From Haliea sp964022665 (lineage in GTDB: Bacteria; Pseudomonadota; Gammaproteobacteria; Pseudomonadales; Halieaceae): a stretch of DNA of 64,000 bases. The notes beneath the pieces are model-generated. The model worked only from the letters and a program-made list of their open reading frames with translations, searched no databases and had not been told where the DNA came from. The position numbers and the translations under genes are program-made. Each line of letters starts with the position of its first letter. Positions within the stretch are counted from its first letter, which is position 1. This document shows positions 9,530-17,874 of this stretch, piece after piece. The stretch lies in assembly GCA_964022665.1 (NCBI GenBank), contig CAXIDF010000005.1:98056-162055 (forward strand). Reading direction: 5' to 3'.

Positions 9530-10005
9530 GCTCACCTGAAACCGCCACCCCAGTGTTTGCGAACCTTCAGGGCGCATATAGGCAGTGTGTGTTACACCGA
9601 AGTGTACCATTTTGTCTCAGCCGCCGGGAAGCTGCCCATGGCCCAAGCAATCCGAAATAGACAGAGGGACTGGGGCGCATTGGCAGGCGCGAGTCCTTAA
9701 CTTGTTCAGGGGAACAACCGCACACAAATTTCTATTGTGTTCCCGTTGCTTGGTTGTCTAGGGTTGCGCTAATCGCCGCACGGAAGGGGCACGTTTACGC
9801 ACCCTGAAGGCCGCCGCTTCTCGCCAATCGGCGGGATTGCGTAGGTAAGGGAGTGTGTGGTCCGGTGCAGCTTTGCCGTCTCCTTGTATACCGAGAGCAA
9901 GGCGGTGGTCAGGCATTGAAACATCACAGTGCTCGCAGATAATGCGACATCTGGCTATCATGGTTTGCATGTTGTTTTCGCTACGCCGCCGGGTGTTGGG
10001 TATGG
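9530..10005. other. Gene-free stretch inside left end of island A
   Basis: No convincing gene. An arginine- and proline-rich frame of 108 codons exists on the minus strand (9758-10084), but it overlaps the start of the next plus-strand gene and has no recognisable domain. The stretch contains the short inverted repeat tgttacaccgaagtgtacca near 9591. Arm-type integrase sites would be expected here but were not identified. Confidence 0.4.
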
Positions 10006-10533
10006 ATGCCGGAATCATCCCAACTCGATACGCTGGCGCGCTCGGCCCCAAAGGCACGGAAGATGCAAGAATACGACTATTCACAGCGTGCGGACGCCTT
10101 GGCAGATAGGCAGCGCGCCCTGCTGATTACGCTTAACTCTGGTGCTATAGGGGTCGTGTTCGCCGTCGCAGGCCACCTGGCTTCACAGGGTATTGGTCCC
10201 GGCTGGGCGGCCACTGCTGTGAGGATGTTTGTCCTCGGGCTAGTGACCACGGCAGCAAGCATGGCTCTGGCCAAGTACAAGGCTGTGAAACGACGGGATG
10301 CCCGGGAAAAGGACTCACGAGAAGCTGAGGGCGAGATAAGCGCCGGTCAGGGTTTGGGGGTGTCGCCCAACAAGGAGTACATCCGCTACCTTACGCCAAA
10401 CCTCGATGCCCTTAATGCCAAGTACACAGCATTGCGCTGGCGCAATACTACTTGGGAGGGCCTGGCATTAATGTGGTTTGTTGTGGGGTGCTGGCTCGGC
10501 CTCTCAAGCTTGGGCGACATCACAACCGCGTAA
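10006..10533 (+). CDS. Small membrane protein, three predicted helices
   Basis: Unrecognised protein of 175 residues. Three hydrophobic segments are visible: LLITLNSGAIGVVFAVAGHL, then MFVLGLVTTAASMALA, and near the C terminus LALMWFVVGCWLGL. A charged cytoplasmic-type loop (KAVKRRDAREKDSREAEGE) lies between helices two and three. A second in-frame ATG at 10063 (MQEYDYSQRADAL) is an equally plausible start and removes a basic leader of 19 residues. The layout resembles small membrane proteins of phage-defence or superinfection loci, but no family can be named. Confidence 0.5.
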   Translation: MPESSQLDTLARSAPKARKMQEYDYSQRADALADRQRALLITLNSGAIGVVFAVAGHLASQGIGPGWAATAVRMFVLGLVTTAASMALAKYKAVKRRDAREKDSREAEGEISAGQGLGVSPNKEYIRYLTPNLDALNAKYTALRWRNTTWEGLALMWFVVGCWLGLSSLGDITTA

Positions 10534-10714
10534 TGGAACAGCTGCGCGAAATGTTCTACGAGTTCGACTTGGGAGGGCTTGACGATTGACGCTTCTTCTG
10601 CGAGGCATATGCAACATATGCTTCAGCATCTAGTCTCTGCGTTTTTCGTCGGGGGCTGGTCTATAGCGTCAGTAATTATCCATTGAGCTCGGAGACTGCC
10701 TAACCTACATCGCC

Positions 10715-11497
10715 ATGACAAGCACTAACACAGAATTTTCCGGCTCCCGCATGAAGATCCTCAGGGCGGAACAGCACATCAATGACCTCAAGACTGCCGT
10801 CAGCGATTTCCGGGAAATGCCAGCTTGCACTATCGCCGGCAAGCAGGATGCGAGCACCGGTCAGACTCGGATTTACATTGATAGCGTCCAGCCGATTCCA
10901 GAAGGGGTTGCTCTCTGTTTGGAAGATGCCATCAACAACATGCGGGTTGCTCTTGACCGAGCCATGTTTACACTTTGGAAAGCAAATGGTTGTGTCGGCG
11001 AAAACCCTTCTATACCAACTTTCAGAATTTTCGCCGACGCAGATGAATACGCGACCCATCGAGACGGACTGAAACGCCTGTTCGGCGAAACGGTTGTAAA
11101 AGCACTTGATGCGATAAAACCTTACAGAACTGAGTATGAGGTCCTCTGGGCGCTCAACAAGCTGAACAACATCGCGAAGCATCGCCAGATACCCACACTG
11201 GCCGCACGAAGCCCCGGCCTCGACCTTAACGACTTCTTCCGTGCTCAAACGGGAATAGACCGGCTTCCCTTTAGCGCCACCAGCCCTGTGGACATGTCCG
11301 GCACCATGGTGCCGCTGGAAGCAGGCGAAGTATTAAAAGTATTCCCTATGCCACTTTCGGCGAAAGCATATGAGCACATTAAGGTCATCACGCATATATT
11401 GATTGACGAGGCTGATATTCCAGCTTCGGTTAGCGTGGAGATGTTCTGCGAAAAAGCGATTGGGGCCGTCAAGTGGTGTATCAGGCAGCTTGAATGA
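10715..11497 (+). CDS. Hypothetical protein with DAINNMRVALD motif
   Basis: A soluble protein of 260 residues, function unknown. It carries DAINNMRVALDRAMFTLWK (about 70-88) and later IKPYRTEYEVLWALNKLNNIAKHR (about 130-153). This pair is typical of a widespread uncharacterised bacterial family (consensus roughly GDAlhNLRsALDhl ... LNniDKHR). That family is often found on mobile elements, but its role has not been established to my knowledge. The ATG at 10715 follows a non-coding gap of about 180 bases with no clear ribosome-binding site; an ATG 12 codons on is possible. Confidence 0.65.
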   Translation: MTSTNTEFSGSRMKILRAEQHINDLKTAVSDFREMPACTIAGKQDASTGQTRIYIDSVQPIPEGVALCLEDAINNMRVALDRAMFTLWKANGCVGENPSIPTFRIFADADEYATHRDGLKRLFGETVVKALDAIKPYRTEYEVLWALNKLNNIAKHRQIPTLAARSPGLDLNDFFRAQTGIDRLPFSATSPVDMSGTMVPLEAGEVLKVFPMPLSAKAYEHIKVITHILIDEADIPASVSVEMFCEKAIGAVKWCIRQLE

Positions 11498-11709
11498 GCC
11501 CATCTAAAGCCTCTCGCTTTGTTAAGCATATAATCGTCAAACAATAAATAGGCAGAGGTTTATCGCGAAAAGTCGGCACTCAGCACCTGCTTAGCGCAGG
11601 CGGACACCTGCACTGACTACCGGCGGTTCTTGTGCCAACTAAGGCGCGGAGCATCCCAGTAGACTGCAAGGTTTCCTCACAGTCCACCGGAGCATTCCGC
11701 TTTCCAGCT

Positions 11710-12615
11710 CTACCCGTATTGATGTTGCGGAGCAACGAACAGTGGAACAGTCATTGCCTCCACCACCTCCGTTCCGTGCCAGCCACCGGCAGCACCGCAG
11801 ACCCCGCAGGCTTTACCTGGCGTGTAGTCCCGTGTGGTCCAAGTGCGACAGCAGGCGCCCTCCGGCGGCACTTCCTGCGTGCCAAACACAAGGTGCAGCC
11901 CATCCAGCGTGTCGAGCGTGTGCAGCTCAGGAAGCAGTACCGCAACGGTGTTCCTCCATTGGACATTCAGTGCCACCTGTTGAAACAACGACAAGGAATC
12001 CCAATACTCAGTGCCAGCAACGCGGCTCCAAACCTCTTGCCCAGTCGCTTCGGTTATCTCCCGAAACATCCAGAGCAGGCGCCCGCACTCTCGTGTCCCC
12101 ATAGGATTCCATCCATGCCCGCGCCGCCGTAGCTGCCTGCGTAGCTCTGTGACTTGGTGCGAGCGGTAGCGGGTGTAATCCCGCTTGGTCCCGCCAGCCT
12201 GCGACATTTGCGTGTCATCTGCGAGTATCCAAAGAATACCAGCGGTTTCTTCCTCCTCGTTGGACTGCTCCGCCACAGCGTTGAACTTGGCAATCTGGTT
12301 ACTCCAAGACGCTGCCAGAACATCCCGCAGCCTAACGCCACTCGGTCGGCTTCTTACACGCTCCTCAGCAGCAGCGGCTTCTTCCTTGGTGTGCCTGTTG
12401 CGCCCCAAAGGGCCTGCCTTGAACTCAACGACAATGCGCCACTGAGGAAACCAGTAGTCCACACGTGTGCGGAAAGTCTCCCCTTGTGAATCTCGGAACT
12501 CCCGTGCGAACGTGTGCTCTCGTGTGAAATGTTCGCCCTCGACGAGCCCGAATTGCACTTCGAGCAAAGCGGTAAAGGCGTCCTCCGCTGCACTGTTTCC
12601 AAATACGCTCGCCAT
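11710..12615 (-). CDS. Hypothetical protein with PD-(D/E)xK-like motif
   Basis: A protein of 301 residues directly downstream of the RepA-like gene (3 bases apart), so probably co-transcribed with it. Residues about 51-67 read RVDYWFPQWRIVVEFKA: an Asp, then about 13 residues on a Glu-x-Lys on a hydrophobic strand, the spacing of the PD-(D/E)xK nuclease fold. The C terminus has two CxxC-like pairs (CGVCGAAGG). No specific family is recognised. A nuclease role linked to replication or defence is inference from one motif. Confidence 0.55.
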   Translation of the reverse strand: MASVFGNSAAEDAFTALLEVQFGLVEGEHFTREHTFAREFRDSQGETFRTRVDYWFPQWRIVVEFKAGPLGRNRHTKEEAAAAEERVRSRPSGVRLRDVLAASWSNQIAKFNAVAEQSNEEEETAGILWILADDTQMSQAGGTKRDYTRYRSHQVTELRRQLRRRGHGWNPMGTRECGRLLWMFREITEATGQEVWSRVAGTEYWDSLSLFQQVALNVQWRNTVAVLLPELHTLDTLDGLHLVFGTQEVPPEGACCRTWTTRDYTPGKACGVCGAAGGWHGTEVVEAMTVPLFVAPQHQYG

Positions 12616-12617
12616 GA

Positions 12618-13766
12618 TTAGAAGTCCTCCTTGTCATTGGGGTGGAAAGACTCTCCCGCCTTCGCGGCAGCCAGCGCCTTCTTTACGTCTCCGTGGAAGC
12701 AGTCGAAGTCGGGGTCTACTACGGCTTCCGCCGCCAAGAGAGCATGCAAGCCCCCAATGTCACCTCCGTGCTTGCTTCCGCTGAACTTCAGTCCGTGCTT
12801 GGTGCGAGCTACGGCCACAAGTTCGGCTTGTGTCTTGAATTGGCCGCCCCAGAGCTTTTCCACCAAAAGGCCCATTTCCACGTATACAATCTCGTGTGCA
12901 TTGGCTTCCCTGAAACCGGCACCCGGCGCGCTATCAAGCGTCCAGTGAGTTTCCTTGAAGTAGTCTCCTATGGAGTTCTCGCGGTCCTTGTCCACCTTGA
13001 ATGAAATCACTCCACTACAGGGCGTCTCGATGCAAACAGCAGTGTTGTAGACGGTCAGGAGGTTACTTGACCCGGCGAACACGGCGGCACCGTCCTCGTC
13101 CTTTGCCTTCCTAGTGTGGTGAATCACGAGTACCGCGCAGCCGAGATAGCGCAGTCGTTTGACTAGCGTGTTCAGCGCCGCCACATCCTTTGCGTCGTTC
13201 TCGTTGGTTTCCACGGTAAGCGTGCGCACGTTGTCGAACACCACCAGCTTGTAGCTGTTCCGCTGCACAAGCGTGAGTATCTCCGTCTGCCACCCTCCCG
13301 ACTGCTCGACGCGGCCTATCGTGCGACGACCACCCTTGCTCACCAACGGCGCAGGCGCGGTCATCTGCTCAAGTTGAATGGCAGGCAACAAGTGCAGCTC
13401 CCCTGCTGGCTGGAAGCACTCGCTGAGAATGTCGAGGTTTTCCGAACGCCCAAACAGCTCAAACCGCTGCTTAAAGCTATATTCGCTCAGCTCGCCATCC
13501 ACGAACAAGACGCGCCCTTTGTGGGCCTGCTTTCCCATGAAGGTGCCCCCGCTGGCCACTGCCACAGCAAGGTTTATGGCTACCATGGACTTGTAGCCGC
13601 CAGCAGGTGCATAAAGCAGCATGGTGTCGGTATCGAATAGGAAGTCGTCTACCAGCGGACTGCGGTCCGGCGTGTTAGGTAAATGCGCCGCGTTCATAAT
13701 TTTGTATCCGTTGATTTTGCCTTGAGGTTCAACCTTGAACGCTGCTTTGGTTGGCTGTGTGGTCAT
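12618..13766 (-). CDS. RepA-like AAA ATPase (replicative helicase type)
   Basis: RecA-fold ATPase of 382 residues, resembling the AAA_25/RepA proteins of RSF1010-type plasmids and phage satellites. APAGGYKSMVAINLAVA is the Walker A region, KLVVFDNVRTL the Walker B strand, and VLVIHHTRK the following sensor strand. The ATG at 13766 is chosen because it has AAGGA about 5 bases upstream; a GTG at 13805 would add 13 residues. Such proteins unwind DNA at an iteron origin with a partner initiator, and repeated GGAGCAA motifs lie about 210-350 bases upstream of the gene. No separate RepC or primase gene was found in island A. Confidence 0.75.
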   Translation of the reverse strand: MTTQPTKAAFKVEPQGKINGYKIMNAAHLPNTPDRSPLVDDFLFDTDTMLLYAPAGGYKSMVAINLAVAVASGGTFMGKQAHKGRVLFVDGELSEYSFKQRFELFGRSENLDILSECFQPAGELHLLPAIQLEQMTAPAPLVSKGGRRTIGRVEQSGGWQTEILTLVQRNSYKLVVFDNVRTLTVETNENDAKDVAALNTLVKRLRYLGCAVLVIHHTRKAKDEDGAAVFAGSSNLLTVYNTAVCIETPCSGVISFKVDKDRENSIGDYFKETHWTLDSAPGAGFREANAHEIVYVEMGLLVEKLWGGQFKTQAELVAVARTKHGLKFSGSKHGGDIGGLHALLAAEAVVDPDFDCFHGDVKKALAAAKAGESFHPNDKEDF

Positions 13767-14451
13767 TGGGTGTTCCTTGGGTTTCGTCGGGTTTCCACCG
13801 GGCACGAAACTACCCCCGGTCTAGTGACTGGCGGCGCGATACCTGGTGCTTGGGTTTAAGCCTTGGCGAGTGCCTTGGCAGGGGTTCTTGGTGTGCTGGC
13901 TGAACGACAATTGGCCGTGTAAACCTGTCGCAGGGCGTGCGTGTGGTGCTGCTGGTGCCATTACCAGCCCGATTTGCTCCCCCTTACAGTGATTCGGGAG
14001 CAACTCCGGGAACCCCAGTGTTCATGCGGGCTCCAGCAGCCCCCGGAGCAAGGGAGCAAACCCGGAGCAACTCCCGGAGCAAAGTGTCTCAGCGCCCGGA
14101 GGAGTCCAGCGGGGAGCCTATAGGCCACAAGGAACCTCTCAAGGGGCCACGGTGCACGCTGCATGCTCCTACGTGTTTCCGTTGCGGTCCCTCTCCCCGT
14201 GGTTGGCTCCTTTATCCATAAGGTGTGGGTTTTACCGCTGGCTTCCTAGCTGGCACCCTAGCGCCCGCAAGCGGTGGTTTTTAGTCCTCTGGTTGTGGGT
14301 TTTTACGGGCGGACCCGCAAAGGGGGGGGCCACCGGCGCGCCCCAATGCCCACACATCCCCGCCGGGTGGCTCTGCAATTGCGTGTGGTCCAACAAGTGA
14401 TGACGCAAGGAAAAACCGCCAGAATCCCGAGGGTGGCGGTAGGTGCTCAGA
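13767..14451. other. Gene-free GC-rich stretch upstream of the RepA-like gene
   Basis: No supported gene. The part at 13974-14082 holds the repeated GGAGCAA motif (separate entry). The rest (14150-14440) is GC-rich with a G run at 14321-14328 and no domain in any frame. The position, between a replication ATPase and an unrelated gene, fits an origin or control region. Confidence 0.4.
13974..14082. repeat. Iteron-like array of GGAGCAA
   Basis: Direct copies of GGAGCAA occur at 13997-14003, 14045-14051, 14053-14059, 14064-14070 and 14076-14082. An inverted copy (TTGCTCC) lies at 13974-13980. Several copies are preceded by CCC. The array lies upstream of the RepA-like gene, which is where an iteron origin would be expected. 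An origin function is inference. Confidence 0.5.
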
Positions 14452-14835
14452 TCAGAGCACGGAAGGATTGCTGTGGTGCCTCACTACTCCCGAGAGGTCC
14501 GGCGCTGGTTCCGCTAGGCACCGAACAGGCGCAGGTTGTACTGCTCCACTGCTCCACTGCTCCACTGCTGCCTCGTGCTGACTCAGTGCAGCGTCCAGCT
14601 CCGCTATATCATCCCGTAGGTCTACTATCAGGCGTTCGGCTTCCTCCCTGCCCGCAGAGGCCACCACTAGCTCCTCGATCAGTTGGCACGGAGTAAGGCC
14701 CTCCGCCAGCTGGCGGGCTTCCTGCGAGACGCTGAGTGCCTCTGCTGGCCCCTGTAGGCTAGCCGTTGCTGCTGGCGCTGCCTTGTGTCCCTGTAGCCCC
14801 GGCAGGCGGCAATACCGGGTCCGTATCTCCGTCAT
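14452..14835 (-). CDS. Hypothetical protein, coiled-coil-like, resolvase partner
   Basis: An unrecognised protein of 127 residues whose start overlaps the resolvase stop by four bases (ATGA), so it is probably translated with the resolvase. The middle (ELVVASAGREEAERLIVDL, then an acidic heptad-like stretch) looks helical and may form a coiled coil. The ends are low-complexity, and the N terminus is basic. No domain is recognised; the overlap is the main reason for calling it real. Confidence 0.45.
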   Translation of the reverse strand: MTEIRTRYCRLPGLQGHKAAPAATASLQGPAEALSVSQEARQLAEGLTPCQLIEELVVASAGREEAERLIVDLRDDIAELDAALSQHEAAVEQWSSGAVQPAPVRCLAEPAPDLSGVVRHHSNPSVL

Positions 14836-15401
14836 CCGTTGATTATCCTGTACAGCGATGCGCGACTGATGCCAAAGTCCTTGGCAATGTCCGCCTTCCG
14901 CCGGTCTGGCTGTCTAGCCACCGCATCCCGCAGGGCTTCGACCTGCTCCGGCGCCAGCTTCTCCCGGGGGCCGAACTTCACCCCGTTCTTCTTCGCTTTT
15001 TCGATGCCGTCCCTCTGGCGCTCCCGGCGTAGTTCGTTCTCGAATTCCGCCACAGCGGCCAGCACGGAAAATGTCAGCTTGCCTGCTGGGGTAGTGGTGT
15101 CAACATTCTGGTCCAGCACTCGGAGGCCCACACCCTGCCCCTCAAGCCGCGCGGCAATCTGGTGCAAGTCAATCACCGACCGTGCCAGCCGGTCCAGCTT
15201 AGTCACCACCAGCACGTCGCCTTCCCGCACGTACTCTAAGCACCGCTGTAACTCGGCCCGGTTCTCCGCTTGGCGGCCCGATTGCTTTTCATTGAACACA
15301 CGCCTGCACCCTGCGGCCTCCAGCTTCTCCAGCTGTACATCCAAGCTCTGCCCGGTGCTGCTGACCCTTGCATACCCTATGACCTGTCCCTGCTCCGCCA
15401 T
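14832..15401 (-). CDS. Serine recombinase (resolvase/invertase)
   Basis: A 189-residue resolvase-family recombinase. The N-terminal catalytic domain begins GQVIGYARVSSTGQSLDVQL with the nucleophilic serine at about residue 14. VTKLDRLARSVIDL and the ENELRRERQRDGI helix are the conserved arginine-bearing blocks. The C terminus is a Hin-type helix-turn-helix (DIAKDFGISRASLYRIING). The length is that of a small resolvase, not a large integrase, so it probably resolves multimers or inverts a local segment. A sigma70-like promoter lies just upstream. Confidence 0.92.
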   Translation of the reverse strand: MAEQGQVIGYARVSSTGQSLDVQLEKLEAAGCRRVFNEKQSGRQAENRAELQRCLEYVREGDVLVVTKLDRLARSVIDLHQIAARLEGQGVGLRVLDQNVDTTTPAGKLTFSVLAAVAEFENELRRERQRDGIEKAKKNGVKFGPREKLAPEQVEALRDAVARQPDRRKADIAKDFGISRASLYRIING

Positions 15402-15790
15402 GACTTACAATCTTTAAGATATTCGAGACACTATAATAAGGCAACTTATGAGACGCTGCAAGCCCTTTGTGCGCCGTAGGGCCCGATGTGTCCCATAGCG
15501 TATAATATAAAAGACGCACCGTAAGCACAGATACATTAACGGGGGTGGCATTTGGCGCTAAAAACTGAACTTTCGCCGGACGGTACTTTTCCGCGTGACC
15601 CTAGCTAGCTTCAGCTTGTTTGCAGCAGTTGTGTATTAATCTAGGCTAGGGGGCTACGGCCATCTCGGGGGAAGTCACCGCCGCCCCTTTTTTCGTATGA
15701 TTCGCTGTGGCGCGGCAGCGGTTCATTGCGGATTTTTTCTGGAAAATGTTGAGGTCCAGAAGTGCCCAAATTGACCTAAGAGGAACACGT
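15402..15790. other. Intergenic stretch between resolvase and Abi-like gene
   Basis: No gene. It carries the divergent control region of the resolvase: the promoter at 15433-15461 and an AT-rich patch near 15500 (gcgtataatataaaagacgc). A stretch of C/G-rich spacer precedes the ribosome-binding site AAGAGGA at 15778-15784 used by the next gene. Confidence 0.4.
15433..15461 (-). promoter_or_regulatory. Putative sigma70 promoter of the resolvase operon
   Basis: On the minus strand TTGCAG (15456-15461) and TATTAT (15433-15438) are 17 bases apart. They lie about 30 bases before the resolvase ATG. The match is seen in the sequence; activity is inferred. Confidence 0.45.
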
Positions 15791-16575
15791 GTGAGTGACG
15801 ACAAGAGCTCCGGCGAAAAGCGCACCAATATGTCAGTGCGTTGGTATGCCGGTATTTGTATTATAGCGTTCGCATGTATCGCTTTTTACTGGTTATATTT
15901 TGATTACTACAGAGGGTATTCACTTTCAAGTGACCCCACTTTATGGGGCGCTTTTGGTGATTATATTGGAGGACTACTGAACCCGGTTGTAGCATTTTTT
16001 GCCTTTGTCCTGCTTGCAAAATCAGTTCGTATTCAGCAAACAGAGTTGCGGAAGTCCACGGAGGCACTGGCTGAAGCAGGCAAGGCGCAGAACAACCAAG
16101 TTGCCGTGCGGAAAGCCGCAGGTATGATTGATGCGCTTTCCACACTAATATCAGCTATAGACAGCGATATTGATGCGAGACGATACGACTATAAACGTGT
16201 TGTAGACGCTATTGAGGGGAAGGTCTCTGAAGTTTACTTTCGCGGACGCGTTGCCTCGGCTCAATCTGATGCAGATATATTGACTGAGATAAAAACCGAA
16301 ATCGTATTAGAACTGCGTAGTCTAGAGGATTCAAAGGAGATACGTATAGAGCATCTAAACGACTATCGGGCATTACTGGCTGGGCTAAAGCCTACATTCT
16401 CTCATGAGATGTTCCCGCATAGCGGCGGAATGTATAACACCGAGCAGCTTTCATCCGTGCCATAATTGCCTCTCTGGAAACTGTTCCTAAAGAACGAAAA
16501 ATTATTCGAGACTCTGCGCGAGGGAAGCACGCGATGCGTGACTTTCCTCGAGTTATAGAAGAATGGATTGTGTAG
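15791..16575 (+). pseudogene. PutAbiC-like membrane protein, frameshifted
   Basis: The first part encodes two transmembrane helices (WYAGICIIAFACIAFYWLYF, then LNPVVAFFAFVLLAKSVR) around the motif WGAFGDYIGGLLNP. That motif is typical of the putative phage abortive infection family (PutAbiC, PF16872). A helical cytoplasmic part follows. The GTG at 15791 is chosen for its AAGAGGA site 6 bases upstream. The frame ends at 16465, but a different frame, open from about 16435 to 16575, continues with helix-like coding sequence (AAFIRAIIASLETVPKERK ... RVIEEWIV). This indicates a single-base indel near 16430-16445. The gene is therefore likely broken unless the shift is a sequencing error. Confidence 0.6.
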
Positions 16576-16689
16576 TCATATCTTGGCACCAGTCCATGAA
16601 GGCGTTCCAAGCAATGTTGCTTTCAAGCTGGCCGTAGAGATGGGTCGTAGCGGGCAGGGCCGCTATCTGAAAAGCGGCAACTTCCGCCA

Positions 16690-17445
16690 TCCATGCTGCA
16701 AGTTCTGCAATGCCCCGCAGTTCCATTGACGCCGATCTATCGCTGCTTGGAGCTGCGATAAGCTCGCCCCTTTGTCATAGTAACGCGTGGCGCCCATCTA
16801 CCCGCGCCCATGGCCAACTCATTGCGGCACCGTGCGGTGTTCTACCTGCGCGGCATTAAGCGCCTGAGTTATGTGGGTGTGGCGGAAGGAGTAGAGCGTC
16901 TTCCTCGCGTCCGTGAATCCCGGCAGGCGTTGCTCGGTGCGATACCTTTCGTTGTACCACTTGCCGCCTTGGTCGCCCGCTTGGCGCTTTCGTAGTACTA
17001 CGCCTCGGAGAAGTCTCTGCGCGCCTTGTTCACGTCGTGCCAAAATGTAGTCTGCTATCCCCAGTCTCACCAGCTCTCTATACGCCGGAAGTTCCTGCCG
17101 CCCTGCCGCTGTCTTCACCTCCTGGCCATCTTCCCGGTCGGAGATAGAGAACACTATGCTTCCCTCGCTTGCTCGGATGTCATCCAGTCGAAGCCGCACG
17201 AGTTCGGAAGGCCTTTCCCCGGTGTACAAGGCGAGCAGTGGGAGCCACCATTGCCTGGCTGTTGTGGTCTTCTTGTTGGCGTAGGCATAATCTGGTTGGT
17301 ACAGCTCGCTGCTGAAAATGCGGTCAAGGTCGTCAGGGTGTACTGCGTGTATGACTAGCTTCGTGTAGGACGGCCACTGTATCAGAGGGGTTGTGCGTAA
17401 TCTCCCTGCGTGCCGTAAGCCATGCGAATATGGCGTTCAGGCTGC
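16690..17445 (-). pseudogene. Decayed C-terminal copy of the island A integrase
   Basis: The stretch is a diverged duplicate of the C-terminal half of the integrase at 17875-19569. The best-preserved part (16819-17229) reads RPSELVRLRLDDIR ... VKTAAGRQELPAYRELVRLG ... LYSFRHTHITQALN, against near-identical text in the intact gene. The frame is broken on both sides, and the region that should hold the tyrosine is scrambled. DNA similarity fades near 17445, where the intact copy continues. It marks an earlier integrase gene or a partial duplication within the island. Confidence 0.75.
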
Positions 17446-17874
17446 TGTGGTCGTTAATGGCCCTCTTGGTCGCCGCCAGTCGCACTATTCGCGTACACGC
17501 AAAGCCAAAGGCCCTGCTGGAAATTCTCAGGAGCCGCAGCGAGGCCCCCTACCCCCTTATATACGTGGGCCGGGGTCGCTCCTGTGTAGTAGGCCCACAC
17601 GAATTTTTTTGCGGCAATCGGCTGAGGGGTACTTGCTACCAGTTAGCCCCGCCAACGTGCGGCAGCCTGCCTACGGTTTTATGCTGACGCACTGGGGCTT
17701 CCAAGTGACCAAAGGTGTTTGTGGTGTTTGCAGGCATCGGCAGGATAGAGCCACACCCGCATCAAACACTAGACCCTACACCGTGTGCACTCCAGCTTAG
17801 CAGTGGCCCTAAAGTACGCACACAGCGGAACACTACAGGCTCCTCAATGCCCCTGTAGCGCGCCCACTACTTCA
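17446..17874. other. Gene-free stretch between the two integrase copies
   Basis: No supported coding region. Short frames here have no domain and no ribosome-binding site. No additional copy of the attachment repeat was found in it. Confidence 0.4.

Noticed and set aside
9758..10084. 108-codon frame on the minus strand in the left end of island A
   Set aside because: Arg/Pro-rich, no domain, overlaps the plus-strand membrane protein; not enough to call a gene.
10533..10589. 18-codon frame overlapping the stop of the island A membrane protein (MEQLREMFYEFDLGGLDD)
   Set aside because: The overlap and composition are suggestive, but nothing else supports a peptide of this length; it may be the start of a deleted gene.
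13974..14082. CRISPR array
   Set aside because: The repeated unit is only seven bases with irregular short spacing, and no cas gene is present; iteron-like fits better. No CRISPR array was seen elsewhere in the window.
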